Below are positions 16,017-24,836 of a DNA stretch of 44,875 bases, piece after piece. The notes under the pieces are model-generated. The model ran no database searches. It saw only the letters and a program-made list of their open reading frames with translations, and was not told the origin of the DNA. This DNA is from UMGS1840 sp045661305 (GTDB taxonomy: Bacteria; Bacillota; Clostridia; UMGS1840), in assembly GCA_045661305.1 (NCBI GenBank), contig JAZRFJ010000023.1, forward strand, positions 1 through 44,875, in the 5' to 3' direction. Within the stretch, counting starts at the first letter, position 1; the number at the start of each line of letters is the position of its first letter. The position numbers were made by a program, and so were the translations under genes.

Positions 16017-18572
16017 TTAGCTGTTAGTTGTTTCATCTGAAGTTGCATTTTCAGAAGATTCTACACCCTCAGAAACTGTTTCGCCGTCAACCTCGTCATA
16101 TTCCGCTTCTTCTTCACGCGGTGCGTTTGCAACAGAAACTACCTTGACATCATTGTCAGGTCTCATAAGAATTACACCCTGTGTATTTCTTCCCGCTGTT
16201 CTTATATCCTCAGCTTTCATTCTTATAACAACACCTGCTGAAGTTATAATCATAACATCTTCGCCGTCAGTAATTGAACGGGCACCGGCAATTTTACCTG
16301 TTTTTTCTGTAATTTTATAGGTTTTAACACCCATACCGCCTCTTTTTTGAACATGATATTCATCATAAGAGGTACGCTTTCCAAGACCGTTTTCTGAAAC
16401 AATAAGAAGGTCAGTATCCTCTTTAACTGTACTCATACCGATAACATAGTCGTCTTCTTTAAGACGGATACCTCTGCAGCCTCTTGTAACACGGCCTTGT
16501 GAACGGGCATCACTGCACTTAAAGCGGATTGACATACCGTTATATGTTGTGATTACAGCTTCGTCATTATCTTCAACTATTTCAACTTTAATAAGCATAT
16601 CGTCTTCATCAAGCTCGATAGCTCGGAGTCCTCCTGTACGATTTGTATCATACTCAGTAAGAGCAGTTTTCTTGATAACACCGTTTCTTGTTGCCATAAG
16701 AAGATATTTATTGTCTTCAAAATTACGCAGTGTTATTGTTGCTGATACATGCTCATCTTTTTCTAAGCTTAAAAGGTTTACTATCGCAGTTCCTTTTGCT
16801 GCTCTTCCCGATTCAGGAATCTGGTATCCTTTTAATTTAAACACTCTTCCTTTGTTTGTAAAGAACATGATATAGTCATGTGTTGATGTAACAAAAAGCT
16901 CTTCAACGAAGTCTTCTTCCCTTGTAGCAAGACCTGATATACCTCTACCACCTCTTCTCTGGCTTCTGAAAGTATCTGCGGGCTGTCTTTTAACATAGCC
17001 GAAGTGAGTCATTGTTATTACACTCTGTTCTTCTTCAATAAGGTCCTCATCATCAATAAGGTCAACTGAAGCTTCAAGTCTTGTGAGTCTTTCATCACCG
17101 TATTTATCACGGATTTCACGAAGTTCTTCCTTGATTGTTTCCATAAGCTTATTATGGTCTGTAAGAAGAAGTCTGTATTCGTTGCATTTTTCAAAAAGCT
17201 CCTGATACTCATTTTCGATTTTTTCGCCATTAAGCTTCTGGAGTTGTCCAAGTCTCATATCAAGAACACTTTGTGCCTGAATTTCCGACATTGAAAATCT
17301 TTGCATAAGCTTTTCTTTTGCATCGTCATATGAATTTCTGATAATATTGATAATTTCGTCAATATTATCAAGTGCAATACGAAGTCCCTCTAAAATGTGC
17401 ATTCTTGCTTCAGCTTTTTCAAGATCAAATTTTGTTCTTCTTGTAACAATCTCTTCCTGGAACTTGATAAACTCACTTAAAATAGCTTTAAGTCCCATTG
17501 TTTCAGGCTTGCCATCCTTTATAGCAAGCATATTTATTGAAAAACTGTCCTGAAGTCTTGTAAATTTAAAGAGCTGATTAAGTACAACCTGCGGATTGGC
17601 ATCTCTTTTTAACATAATTTCAAGTCTTATGCCTACACGGTCAGAAGAATGGTCATCAATATCAGACAGTCCCTCTATTCTTTTGTCTTTAACCATATCA
17701 GCAATAGACTCAACAAGAAGTTTTTTATTAACCTGATACGGAAGCTCAGTTACGATAATAGATGATGTGCCGTCTCTATGCTCCTGTATCTCGGTTTTTG
17801 CTCTTATTATTATTCTACCCTTACCTGTATTGTAAGCACTTCTTATACCGCTTCTGCCCATAATTGAAGCACTTGTCGGGAAATCTGGTCCCTTAATATG
17901 CTCCATTAATTCCTCAACAGTTATTTCGGGGTTATCAATCTGTGCAATTACACCGTTTAAAACCTCTGTTAAATTATGAGGCGGAATATTTGTTGCCATA
18001 CCAACAGCGATACCTGAGCTTCCGTTTATAAGAAGTGTTGGTATTCTTGTTGGTAATACGAGTGGTTCTTTTCTCTTTTCATCAAAGTTTGGAGCAAAAT
18101 CAACTGTATTTTTCTCTATATTTTCGAGCATAACATTTGAAAGTCTGCTCATTCTTGCTTCTGTATAACGGTAAGCAGCAGGTGGGTCACCGTCTATTGA
18201 ACCAAAGTTACCGTGACCGTCAACAAGCGGATATCTCATTGAAAAGTCCTGTGCCATTCTTACCATAGCATCATAAACTGAAGCATCACCGTGCGGATGG
18301 TATCTACCGATAACATTACCAACTGTGGTAGCTGATTTAAAGAATGGTTTATCAACAGTAAGATGTTCTTCAAACATTGAATAAAGTATTCTTCTGTGAA
18401 CAGGTTTAAGACCGTCTCTTACATCAGGAAGCGCTCTTGCTACAATTACACTCATAGCATAGTCAATAAACGCATCCTTCATTCTTTTTTCTATATCTAT
18501 ATCTACAATTTTTTGCGTTTCAAAGTATTCTTCAAAATGAGAATCTTCATAGTTTTTATTTTTCTTCGCCAT
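16017..18572 (-). CDS. gyrA: DNA gyrase subunit A
   Basis: This 851-residue type IIA topoisomerase subunit has catalytic Tyr Y136 in YRYTEARM and the GyrA-box QRRGGRG near 538-544, which marks gyrase rather than topoisomerase IV ParC. The C-terminal beta-pinwheel is followed by an acidic Ser/Glu-rich tail. The quinolone-determining segment reads HPHGDASVYD at 92-101, with Ala97 at the position of E. coli Ser83 and Asp101 at that of Asp87. gyrA follows gyrB by 39 bp in the same operon. Confidence 0.97.
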   Translation of the reverse strand: MAKKNKNYEDSHFEEYFETQKIVDIDIEKRMKDAFIDYAMSVIVARALPDVRDGLKPVHRRILYSMFEEHLTVDKPFFKSATTVGNVIGRYHPHGDASVYDAMVRMAQDFSMRYPLVDGHGNFGSIDGDPPAAYRYTEARMSRLSNVMLENIEKNTVDFAPNFDEKRKEPLVLPTRIPTLLINGSSGIAVGMATNIPPHNLTEVLNGVIAQIDNPEITVEELMEHIKGPDFPTSASIMGRSGIRSAYNTGKGRIIIRAKTEIQEHRDGTSSIIVTELPYQVNKKLLVESIADMVKDKRIEGLSDIDDHSSDRVGIRLEIMLKRDANPQVVLNQLFKFTRLQDSFSINMLAIKDGKPETMGLKAILSEFIKFQEEIVTRRTKFDLEKAEARMHILEGLRIALDNIDEIINIIRNSYDDAKEKLMQRFSMSEIQAQSVLDMRLGQLQKLNGEKIENEYQELFEKCNEYRLLLTDHNKLMETIKEELREIRDKYGDERLTRLEASVDLIDDEDLIEEEQSVITMTHFGYVKRQPADTFRSQRRGGRGISGLATREEDFVEELFVTSTHDYIMFFTNKGRVFKLKGYQIPESGRAAKGTAIVNLLSLEKDEHVSATITLRNFEDNKYLLMATRNGVIKKTALTEYDTNRTGGLRAIELDEDDMLIKVEIVEDNDEAVITTYNGMSIRFKCSDARSQGRVTRGCRGIRLKEDDYVIGMSTVKEDTDLLIVSENGLGKRTSYDEYHVQKRGGMGVKTYKITEKTGKIAGARSITDGEDVMIITSAGVVIRMKAEDIRTAGRNTQGVILMRPDNDVKVVSVANAPREEEAEYDEVDGETVSEGVESSENATSDETTNS

Positions 18573-18611
18573 TATTACTATACCTTTCCTTTCAAAATGA
18601 TTAGGACATTT

Positions 18612-20603
18612 TTATACATCAAGGTTTGTTACATACTGTGCATTCTCTTCAATAAACAGTCTTCTTGGCTCAACCTCGTCACCCATAAGAACTGAGAAAA
18701 TATTGCTCGCTCTTTCTGCGTCCTCTAAAGTAACCCTTAAAAGTATTCTGTTTTTAGGGTCCATTGTTGTTTCCCAAAGCTCTTCGGGATTCATTTCACC
18801 AAGACCTTTGTATCTGCTTATATCTACTTTTGCATTTGCGTCACCGTCTTTTAGTTCTTCGCTTATACGGTCTCTTTCTTCATCTGAAAATGCAACAAAT
18901 GTTTTCTTTCCTCTTGTAAGCTTATAAAGAGGCGGTTTTGCAAGATATATATGACCTGTTTCAACAAGAGGCTTCATAAATCTGAAGAAAAATGTTAAAA
19001 GAAGTGTCTGGATATGTGCTCCGTCGACATCGGCATCCGCCATAATAATAATTTTGTCGTATCTTAATTTTTCAATATTAAATTCAGCCGCAATTCCTGT
19101 ACCTAAAGCCTGAATAACAGGGGTGAGCTTATCATTTCCGTAAACCTTGTCCGCTTTTGCTTTTTCAACATTGAGCATTTTACCCCAAAGCGGAAGTATT
19201 GCCTGATATTTACTGTCCCTGCCGTTTTTAGCCGAGCCGCCTGCAGAATCCCCCTCGACTATGTATATCTCTGTCATAGTCGGGTCTTTTACGATACAGT
19301 CTGTAAGCTTTCCCGGAAGTGTACTTGAGCCAAGCGGTGTTTTTCTGCTTGCTTCTCTTGCTTTTCTTGCAGCTATTCTTGCACGGGATGCCATAAGTGC
19401 TTTTTCAATAACAGCTTTACCGACTGCCGGATTTTCTTCTAAGAAATCGGAAAGCTTTTCTTTGACCATTCCCTCAACAAGCCCTCTCATATCCGAATTT
19501 CCGAGCTTTGTTTTTGTCTGTCCCTCAAACTGTGGCTCTTCTAATTTTACTGATATTACGGCAATAAGACCTTCCCTTGCATCTTCACCTGTAAGCTCCT
19601 CATCATCTTTTAACAGCTTATACTTTCTTGCATAATCAACAAGTACCTTTGTGAGTGCAGATTTAAAGCCTGTTTCATGAGTACCGCCCTCAGTTGTGGA
19701 AATATTATTTGCAAAAGACTCAATAACCTCGTCATACCCTGTGTTCCAGCACAAAGCGATTTCAGCCATACTGCCTTTCTTCTCACCGCTTACATAAATA
19801 ACTTCTTCATGTATGTTTTCTAAAGTTTCTTTTCTTAATTTTTTCTCATTAAAAAGATACGAAACAAAGTTCTTTATTCCGCCATCATAATGAAGAAGCT
19901 CACTTCTTTCTTCATCACCTCTTAAATCAGAGAATTTAATTTTAATTCCACCATTTAAGAATGCCTGTTCTCTTAATCTTTTTAAAAGAACATCATAATC
20001 GTAGTAGGTTTCTTCAAATATTTCTCCATCAGCCCAGAATGTAACCTCTGTTCCTGTTTTATCAGTTGTTCCGATGGTTTTCACTTCACCCGAAGGCACA
20101 CCTCTTAAATATCTCTGATGCCAGATATTTTCTCCGTCATGCACTGTTACCTCTAATTTTGTTGAGAGTGCATTAACAACAGATGCACCAACACCGTGCA
20201 GACCGCCTGATACCTTATATCCGCCGCCACCGAATTTTCCGCCTGCATGAAGCACAGTAAAGATAACATCAATCGTAGAAATACCCATTTTAGGATGAAT
20301 TCCATGCGGAATACCGCGTCCGTTATCCTTAACTGTAACTGACCCGTCTTTATTTAATGTAACATCAATCTGGGTACAATAACCTGCAAGTGCTTCGTCA
20401 ATACTGTTATCCACAATTTCATACACCAAATGATGCAGTCCTCTTATTGATGTAGACCCTATATACATACCCGGTCTTTTTCTTACAGCTTCAAGCCCCT
20501 CAAGCACCTGTATCTGATTTTCATCATACGATGCATCAACTTTTTCAATTTCATTAGATTCTTCATTTAATCTTTCTTGAAGTACTTTTTCCGTTTCCTG
20601 CAT
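18612..20603 (-). CDS. gyrB: DNA gyrase subunit B
   Basis: This 663-residue protein has the GHKL ATPase motifs EIVDNSIDE (N66), DNGRGIP (93-99) and GGLHGVGA (133-140). The TOPRIM motifs EGDSAGGSAK and DADVDGAHI and the C-terminal YKGLGEMNPEEL follow. A strongly acidic extension of about 25 residues precedes the conserved QVLEGLEAVRKRPGMYIG. AAGGAAGGG about ten bases upstream supports the ATG. It lies 15 bp after remB, an order also known from Bacillus subtilis (remB-gyrB-gyrA). Confidence 0.97.
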   Translation of the reverse strand: MQETEKVLQERLNEESNEIEKVDASYDENQIQVLEGLEAVRKRPGMYIGSTSIRGLHHLVYEIVDNSIDEALAGYCTQIDVTLNKDGSVTVKDNGRGIPHGIHPKMGISTIDVIFTVLHAGGKFGGGGYKVSGGLHGVGASVVNALSTKLEVTVHDGENIWHQRYLRGVPSGEVKTIGTTDKTGTEVTFWADGEIFEETYYDYDVLLKRLREQAFLNGGIKIKFSDLRGDEERSELLHYDGGIKNFVSYLFNEKKLRKETLENIHEEVIYVSGEKKGSMAEIALCWNTGYDEVIESFANNISTTEGGTHETGFKSALTKVLVDYARKYKLLKDDEELTGEDAREGLIAVISVKLEEPQFEGQTKTKLGNSDMRGLVEGMVKEKLSDFLEENPAVGKAVIEKALMASRARIAARKAREASRKTPLGSSTLPGKLTDCIVKDPTMTEIYIVEGDSAGGSAKNGRDSKYQAILPLWGKMLNVEKAKADKVYGNDKLTPVIQALGTGIAAEFNIEKLRYDKIIIMADADVDGAHIQTLLLTFFFRFMKPLVETGHIYLAKPPLYKLTRGKKTFVAFSDEERDRISEELKDGDANAKVDISRYKGLGEMNPEELWETTMDPKNRILLRVTLEDAERASNIFSVLMGDEVEPRRLFIEENAQYVTNLDV

Positions 20604-20618
20604 TTTCGTACCCTTCCT

Positions 20619-20870
20619 TTAACTAAAAAATTTTCTGTTCTGTATTGTCTTTGAATTAAGCGGTGATAAATATACCACTTCTTCGCCACTTAAAAAAGCA
20701 ACAATTGCTGATTTTGGTATATCTTCCGTAATACTTATAAGTCTGTTATCACGCTCAAGCTCTTTAAAATGTTTTTTTGTATATTCAGACATATAGAGGA
20801 GGTCAAAATCAAATATTCCAAGTATATCATTTTTATGCAAAACAAAATCGTTTCCTATATGGACATACAT
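20619..20870 (-). CDS. remB: RemB-like (DUF370) small regulatory protein
   Basis: This 83-residue protein begins MYVHIGNDFVLHKNDI and contains GIFDFD, the signature of the DUF370/RemA-RemB family. A C-terminal VYLSPLNSKTIQNR matches the family end. In Bacillus, RemA is a DNA-binding regulator of matrix and osmoprotection genes, and RemB (YaaB) lies just before gyrB, as here. I start at ATG 20870 behind GGAGGG (about 20879-20884 complement); a longer reading to 20981 would run through the leader hairpin and promoter. The specific regulatory targets here are unknown. Confidence 0.9.
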   Translation of the reverse strand: MYVHIGNDFVLHKNDILGIFDFDLLYMSEYTKKHFKELERDNRLISITEDIPKSAIVAFLSGEEVVYLSPLNSKTIQNRKFFS

Positions 20871-20894
20871 ATATTTTCCCTCCGTATTTTTATT

Positions 20895-20969
20895 AAAAAA
20901 ATAAGCAGAAATCCGGAGAAAAAATTTCTTTGGAAAAGCCTTTAAAAACTCCCCGGAATTACTGCTTAT
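20895..20969 (-). terminator. Attenuator-like hairpin in the leader of remB-gyrB-gyrA
   Basis: On the - strand, ATAAGCAG (20969-20962) can pair with CTGCTTAT (20909-20902 region), and CCGG/CCGG inside extends the stem past a small internal loop. Seven U residues follow (complement of 20895-20901). It lies between the promoter and the remB start, so it may reduce read-through into the gyrase operon. The outermost pairs may fall before the transcription start, so the transcribed stem could be shorter than the DNA repeat. Confidence 0.55.
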
Positions 20970-20998
20970 ATTATACCACAAATACGCAAATTTGTAAA
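20970..20998 (-). promoter_or_regulatory. Sigma-A promoter of remB-gyrB-gyrA
   Basis: On the - strand TTTACA (20998-20993) and TATAAT (20975-20970) are 17 bp apart, with TGG before the -10 giving an extended -10. The predicted leader to remB is about 93 nt. Confidence 0.85.
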
Positions 20999-21059
20999 GT
21001 TTTTTTACAAAAAAACTTCAAAAAATATCCATTATTTTTGTGTTTTTTATCCCTTGTTT

Positions 21060-21425
21060 TTATGTATCCTCCGTATTATATTTTTTAATCAAATTTTCCA
21101 TGTCTTTTTCTCTTAAAACTATAATTTTTTCCTCACATTTTTCCATTCTTTTTAAAATTCCGTATGTTCCGTCTGTACTATGTCTATCAATTGCAATAAC
21201 ATGGTGATTACACATACCCGAACAGATTTTATGAGTTTTGAAAACAATCGCTCTTGCAATATTTTCAATAGTACAAACTTCATCTTTTGCAAAAAAGATT
21301 GTGTATATGTCTTTATCTTTTAAATACTTTGTTTCATAGAAAAAATCAGTTATAAAAATGCAAAAAGATATTATCCCAAAAGATGAAAAAAAGACAGCCA
21401 GACTGTAAAAAACAATATCACCCAT
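21060..21425 (-). CDS. Small membrane-anchored protein with a glycosyltransferase-like segment, function unknown
   Basis: This 121-residue protein has one N-terminal membrane segment (about 4-27), a linker, and then HHVIAIDRHSTDGTYGILKRM, which resembles the nucleotide-sugar loop of family 2 glycosyltransferases (DxxSTDGT). It is far too short for a full GT2 fold and lacks the later catalytic motifs. AGGGGAGG before the ATG is a strong ribosome binding site, so it is likely a real gene. It sits between spoVT and the gyrase operon, on its own transcript or reached by read-through. I do not recognise a characterised homologue. Confidence 0.65.
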   Translation of the reverse strand: MGDIVFYSLAVFFSSFGIISFCIFITDFFYETKYLKDKDIYTIFFAKDEVCTIENIARAIVFKTHKICSGMCNHHVIAIDRHSTDGTYGILKRMEKCEEKIIVLREKDMENLIKKYNTEDT

Positions 21426-21470
21426 TTTAACACCTCCCCTATTATTTTATGATAAAAAAGTATATAAGTG

Positions 21471-21513
21471 AAAAAACAGCCTTAAAAGCTAATAAAACTT
21501 AAAGACTGTTTTT
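21471..21513 (-). terminator. Terminator after spoVT
   Basis: On the - strand, AAACAGTCTTTAAG (about 21511-21498) pairs imperfectly with CTTTTAAGGCTGTTT (about 21488-21474) and is followed by a U-run (complement of 21471-21476). It lies directly after the spoVT stop. Confidence 0.7.
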
Positions 21514-21523
21514 CTTTCTATAA

Positions 21524-22066
21524 CTAATTCTCGAATATCTTACCAAGTACTGTTGCAGCAGTAGTAGCAAGCTTATCTTCAGTTTCAGTGACTTTTGTAT
21601 CCTCACTGCCGTAAAGAACTACACTTCCTATTGCATCCCCCTCAGATATAATAGGTACAGCTACAAAACAAAAATATTTGTCAGTTGAATCACTTACAAA
21701 AACGCGTGTGCTATCACCGCTTTTTGAAGTAAGCGGTGTTCTCTGATTCATTATTCTTTCCAAAGAGTCAGAAACTTTTTTCTCAATAAGCTCCTTTTTT
21801 CCTGTTCCGCTTACAGAAATAACAGCATCCTTATCTGTTATCGCCGCGCTAAGTCCGCTAATCTTGCAAAGTGCCTCCGCATACTCTGTCGCAAAATTCA
21901 TAAGCTCACCAACGGCAGAATATTTTTTGAAAATAACTTCCCCGTCTTTGCTGGTGAAAATTTCCAAAGGATCGCCTTCATGGATTCTCATAGTTCTTCT
22001 TATTTCTTTTGGGATAACAACTCTTCCCAAATCATCTATTCTTCTAACAATTCCTGTTGCTTTCAT
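21524..22066 (-). CDS. spoVT: Stage V sporulation protein T, AbrB-type regulator
   Basis: This 180-residue protein has an N-terminal AbrB/SpoVT swapped-hairpin DNA-binding domain (MKATGIVRRIDDLGRVVIPK, about 1-50) and a C-terminal GAF-like domain (about 60-178). In Bacillus it tunes sigma-G-dependent forespore genes, so its presence suggests a sporulating lineage. I start at ATG 22066 behind AAGGAG; the frame stays open upstream but those residues (to 22171) do not match the family and run through spacer. Confidence 0.94.
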   Translation of the reverse strand: MKATGIVRRIDDLGRVVIPKEIRRTMRIHEGDPLEIFTSKDGEVIFKKYSAVGELMNFATEYAEALCKISGLSAAITDKDAVISVSGTGKKELIEKKVSDSLERIMNQRTPLTSKSGDSTRVFVSDSTDKYFCFVAVPIISEGDAIGSVVLYGSEDTKVTETEDKLATTAATVLGKIFEN

Positions 22067-22170
22067 ATAAAAAATGCTCCTTTTGGTTTTTATTACAACT
22101 TTATTTTGTGCGAAGCGTGGAATTTTTATGTAAAGAAAAAAATGGGAAATAATTTTTAATTTTTTAAACA

Positions 22171-22212
22171 AAAAACAACTATCTCTTTTTTCTAAGAAAA
22201 ATAGTTGTTTTT
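22171..22212. terminator. Terminator hairpin between serA and spoVT
   Basis: AAAAACAACTAT (22171-22182) pairs with ATAGTTGTTTTT (22201-22212), a perfect 12-bp stem with A- and T-runs at the two ends. It could end serCA transcripts on the - strand before the spoVT promoter area at 22067-22170, where I see no consensus sigma-A promoter. Confidence 0.75.
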
Positions 22213-22228
22213 ATATATTTGATAGATA

Positions 22229-22350
22229 TGCAACTTTTCAAAAGCACTTCAAGTGCGAAGTAAAAATAGTGCAGAACGGACAAACTGAACCCGCAGGGGT
22301 AACCCGAAGCTGTATGCGATACAGCGAGCGGTGAAGTTTGTTCGTAGCAT
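22229..22350 (-). repeat. Structured intergenic repeat, copy B
   Basis: The core at 22302-22328 is the reverse complement of the core of copy A (11455-11482): CTCGCTGTAT, a loop, then ATACAGCTTCGGGT. The loop is CGC here and ACAC in copy A, so the stem is conserved while the loop varies. An outer pairing of CAAACT (22280-22285) with AGTTTG (22335-22340) closes it. A small hairpin GCACT/AGTGC (about 22243-22255) with a T-run on the - strand lies beside it and may end serA transcription. The remaining 22351-22452 is plain spacer. Confidence 0.68.
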
Positions 22351-22452
22351 AAAGCAATTTTTTATTTCTTCTGCCAAACTATAAGTTAACACAAAACGAT
22401 ATGTTTTTTCTTGATTTATGCGTTCTGTACATTTTTACAATGCACTTTTATA

Positions 22453-23610
22453 TTAGTCAATAATTCTTACTCTTACAACTCCGTCAATCTTCATAAAATC
22501 ATCAACCATTTCAGACTTTACTTCACCAATAACGTCAATCATTGTGCAAGCAATATTCTTATTTGATTTATTAATCATATTTTCAATATTCATAGAAAGC
22601 TTTGAAAATTCATTTGTAATCTGTGAAACCATTGATGGAACATTCTTATGGAATATAAGAACTCTTTTTCCCTCACCTCTTGGCATAGAAATCGTAGGGT
22701 AGTTTACAGAATTAACTATATTTCCGTTTTCTAAGTATTCTTTTGTCTGACGAGCTGCCATTTTCGCGCAGTTTTCTTCAGATTCATAAGTTGAAGCACC
22801 AAGATGCGGTAAAGCAATAACTCCCTCAACATTTGCTATATCGTCATGTGGGAAATCCGTAACATATTTTGCAATCTTACCGCTTTTTAAAGCTTCTTTA
22901 ACAGCTTCTTCATCAATAAGTCCGTTTCTTGCAAAGTTAAGCACCTTAACGCCGTCCTTCATCTGTGAAATCCCCTCTGCGTTAATAGTGTTCTTTGTGC
23001 TTTCCATATAAGGAACATGAATTGTTATGTAGTCTGAATTTTCATAAATTTCTTTTAATGTAGTTGCTTTTTTTACATGCTTTGAAAGCTTCCATGCAGC
23101 ATCAATTGAAATATAAGGGTCATAACCTATAACATCCATCCCAAGCTTTATAGCCTCATTTGCAACCATATTTCCTATTGCACCAAGACCGATAACACCG
23201 AGTGTTTTACCCTCAATCTCGTTTCCCGCAAAATTACTTTTTCCTTTTTCAACTTGCTTTGCTACATCTTCTTTAAGTGTTTTTGCCCACTGTATTCCGC
23301 CAAAAATATCACGCGATGAGAAGAGAAGTGCCGCAACAACAAGCTCTTTTACAGCATTAGCATTTGCACCCGGAGTATTAAATACAACAATTCCCTTGTC
23401 ACTGCATTTGTCAAGCGGAATATTGTTAACACCTGCCCCTGCTCTTGCAATAGAAAGAAGCTTGTCATCAAATTCCATTTCGTGCATAGATGCACTTCTG
23501 ACCAAAACGGCATCTGCTCCTGTAAGTTCATCTGTTATAGTATAATTTTCAGGCCTAAGGTAACTAAGTCCTTCATCTGAAATTTTATTTAAAGTAGCTA
23601 TTTTAAACAT
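22453..23610 (-). CDS. serA: D-3-phosphoglycerate dehydrogenase
   Basis: This 385-residue D-2-hydroxyacid dehydrogenase has the NAD-binding motif GVIGLGAIGN (about 139-148), catalytic Arg in NFARNGLID, catalytic His in LPHLGAST and a C-terminal ACT domain (about 315-385) typical of serine-feedback forms. It oxidises 3-phosphoglycerate to 3-phosphohydroxypyruvate, the first step of serine synthesis. GAGGAC precedes the ATG. It follows serC by 20 bp in one operon; no serB phosphatase is linked. Confidence 0.94.
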   Translation of the reverse strand: MFKIATLNKISDEGLSYLRPENYTITDELTGADAVLVRSASMHEMEFDDKLLSIARAGAGVNNIPLDKCSDKGIVVFNTPGANANAVKELVVAALLFSSRDIFGGIQWAKTLKEDVAKQVEKGKSNFAGNEIEGKTLGVIGLGAIGNMVANEAIKLGMDVIGYDPYISIDAAWKLSKHVKKATTLKEIYENSDYITIHVPYMESTKNTINAEGISQMKDGVKVLNFARNGLIDEEAVKEALKSGKIAKYVTDFPHDDIANVEGVIALPHLGASTYESEENCAKMAARQTKEYLENGNIVNSVNYPTISMPRGEGKRVLIFHKNVPSMVSQITNEFSKLSMNIENMINKSNKNIACTMIDVIGEVKSEMVDDFMKIDGVVRVRIID

Positions 23611-23630
23611 TTTTTTGTCCTCACTGTTAT

Positions 23631-24713
23631 TTATTTGTTTTCTTCTTCAAATTTTTTCATAAATGAAACAAGTGCTTCCACACCCTCTATCGGCATAGCA
23701 TTATATATACTTGCTCTCATTCCGCCAACCGTTCTGTGTCCTGCAAGATTTACAAAGCCTGCAGCGGTTGCTTCTTTAATAAATTTTTTATTAAGCTCAT
23801 CACTTGGTGCTAAAAACGGAACATTCATAAGAGAACGGTCTTCTTTCACAACAGTTCCTTTGAAGAAATCTGATGAATCAAGGTAGTCGTAAAGCAATCC
23901 TGCTTTCTTTCTGTTTATTTCTCCGATTTTTTCAACTCCACCCATTTCTTTTATCCATTCTAAAACAAGTTTGCAGATATAAATAGGATATGTAGGAGGT
24001 GTATTATACATTGAGCCATTGTCAGCGTGTATCTGATAATTAAACATTGTAGGAGTAATATCTCTTGCGTTTCCTACCAAATCTTTTCTTATTATAACAA
24101 CTGTAAGCCCTGCAGGTCCGATATTTTTCTGTGCACCGGCATAAAGCATTGCAAACTTTGTAACATCAAGCTCTTGGGATAAAATACAAGATGAAATATC
24201 AGCAATAAGAGGAATATCGCCTGTATCTGGAATTTGGTTATATTTTGTTCCGTAAATTGTATTATTAAAGCAAATATGTACATAATCTGCATCTTTTCTG
24301 AACATTTCTTTTTCAAGCTTTGGAATATAGGAAAAAGTTTTATCCTTACTTGAAGCAACTGCACAGCAGTCACCATATTTCGAGCCTTCTTCAAAAGCTT
24401 TTTTTGCCCACTGACCTGTGATTACATAATCAGCTTTACCGTTTTTGTTCATGAGATTTAATGGTATCATAGCAAACTGTGAAGATGCACCACCCTGTAA
24501 AAACAAAACATAGTAATCTTCAGGAATACCCATAAGCTCTCTAAGAAGTGCTTCTGCCTCTTCAATAATAGGCTTATAAGCTGAGCTTCTGTGGCTCATT
24601 TCCATAACGGACATACCTGTTTCGTTGCAATTTTCCATTTCTTTAGCTGCTCTTTTAAGAACTTCTAAAGGTAACATAGAAGGTCCTGCACTAAAATTAT
24701 AAACTCTTTCCAT
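23631..24713 (-). CDS. serC: Phosphoserine aminotransferase
   Basis: This 360-residue class V PLP aminotransferase starts with NFSAGPSMLP, has FLQGGASSQF for phosphate binding and the PLP Lys in YAGAQKNIGPAG (about K200). It converts 3-phosphohydroxypyruvate plus glutamate to phosphoserine. GGAAAGGAAAG lies just upstream of the ATG. It is first in a serC-serA pair; the preceding ftsZ terminator separates it from the dcw cluster, and I see no clear dedicated promoter. Confidence 0.95.
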   Translation of the reverse strand: MERVYNFSAGPSMLPLEVLKRAAKEMENCNETGMSVMEMSHRSSAYKPIIEEAEALLRELMGIPEDYYVLFLQGGASSQFAMIPLNLMNKNGKADYVITGQWAKKAFEEGSKYGDCCAVASSKDKTFSYIPKLEKEMFRKDADYVHICFNNTIYGTKYNQIPDTGDIPLIADISSCILSQELDVTKFAMLYAGAQKNIGPAGLTVVIIRKDLVGNARDITPTMFNYQIHADNGSMYNTPPTYPIYICKLVLEWIKEMGGVEKIGEINRKKAGLLYDYLDSSDFFKGTVVKEDRSLMNVPFLAPSDELNKKFIKEATAAGFVNLAGHRTVGGMRASIYNAMPIEGVEALVSFMKKFEEENK

Positions 24714-24760
24714 AATAATTCTTTCCTTTCCAAAATAACTAAAGAGTAAAATAAATAATT

Positions 24761-24802
24761 AAAAAAACAATTCCGAAAATTTTATAAAAATCTTCGGAAT
24801 TG
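24761..24802 (-). terminator. Terminator after ftsZ
   Basis: CAATTCCGAA (24768-24777) pairs perfectly with TTCGGAATTG (24793-24802). On the - strand seven U residues follow (complement of 24761-24767). It closes the dcw cluster. Confidence 0.88.
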
Positions 24803-24836
24803 AAATTGCATAATTATATTATTAAATACAATATTT

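Noticed and set aside
18612..20998. remB-gyrB-gyrA as a sign of the replication origin
   Set aside because: dnaA, dnaN, recF and DnaA-box clusters are not present in the window, so the gyrase genes alone do not place oriC here.
24803..24836. A TATAAT-like sequence after ftsZ as the serC promoter
   Set aside because: It has no acceptable -35 and lies upstream of the ftsZ terminator, which would stop its transcript.
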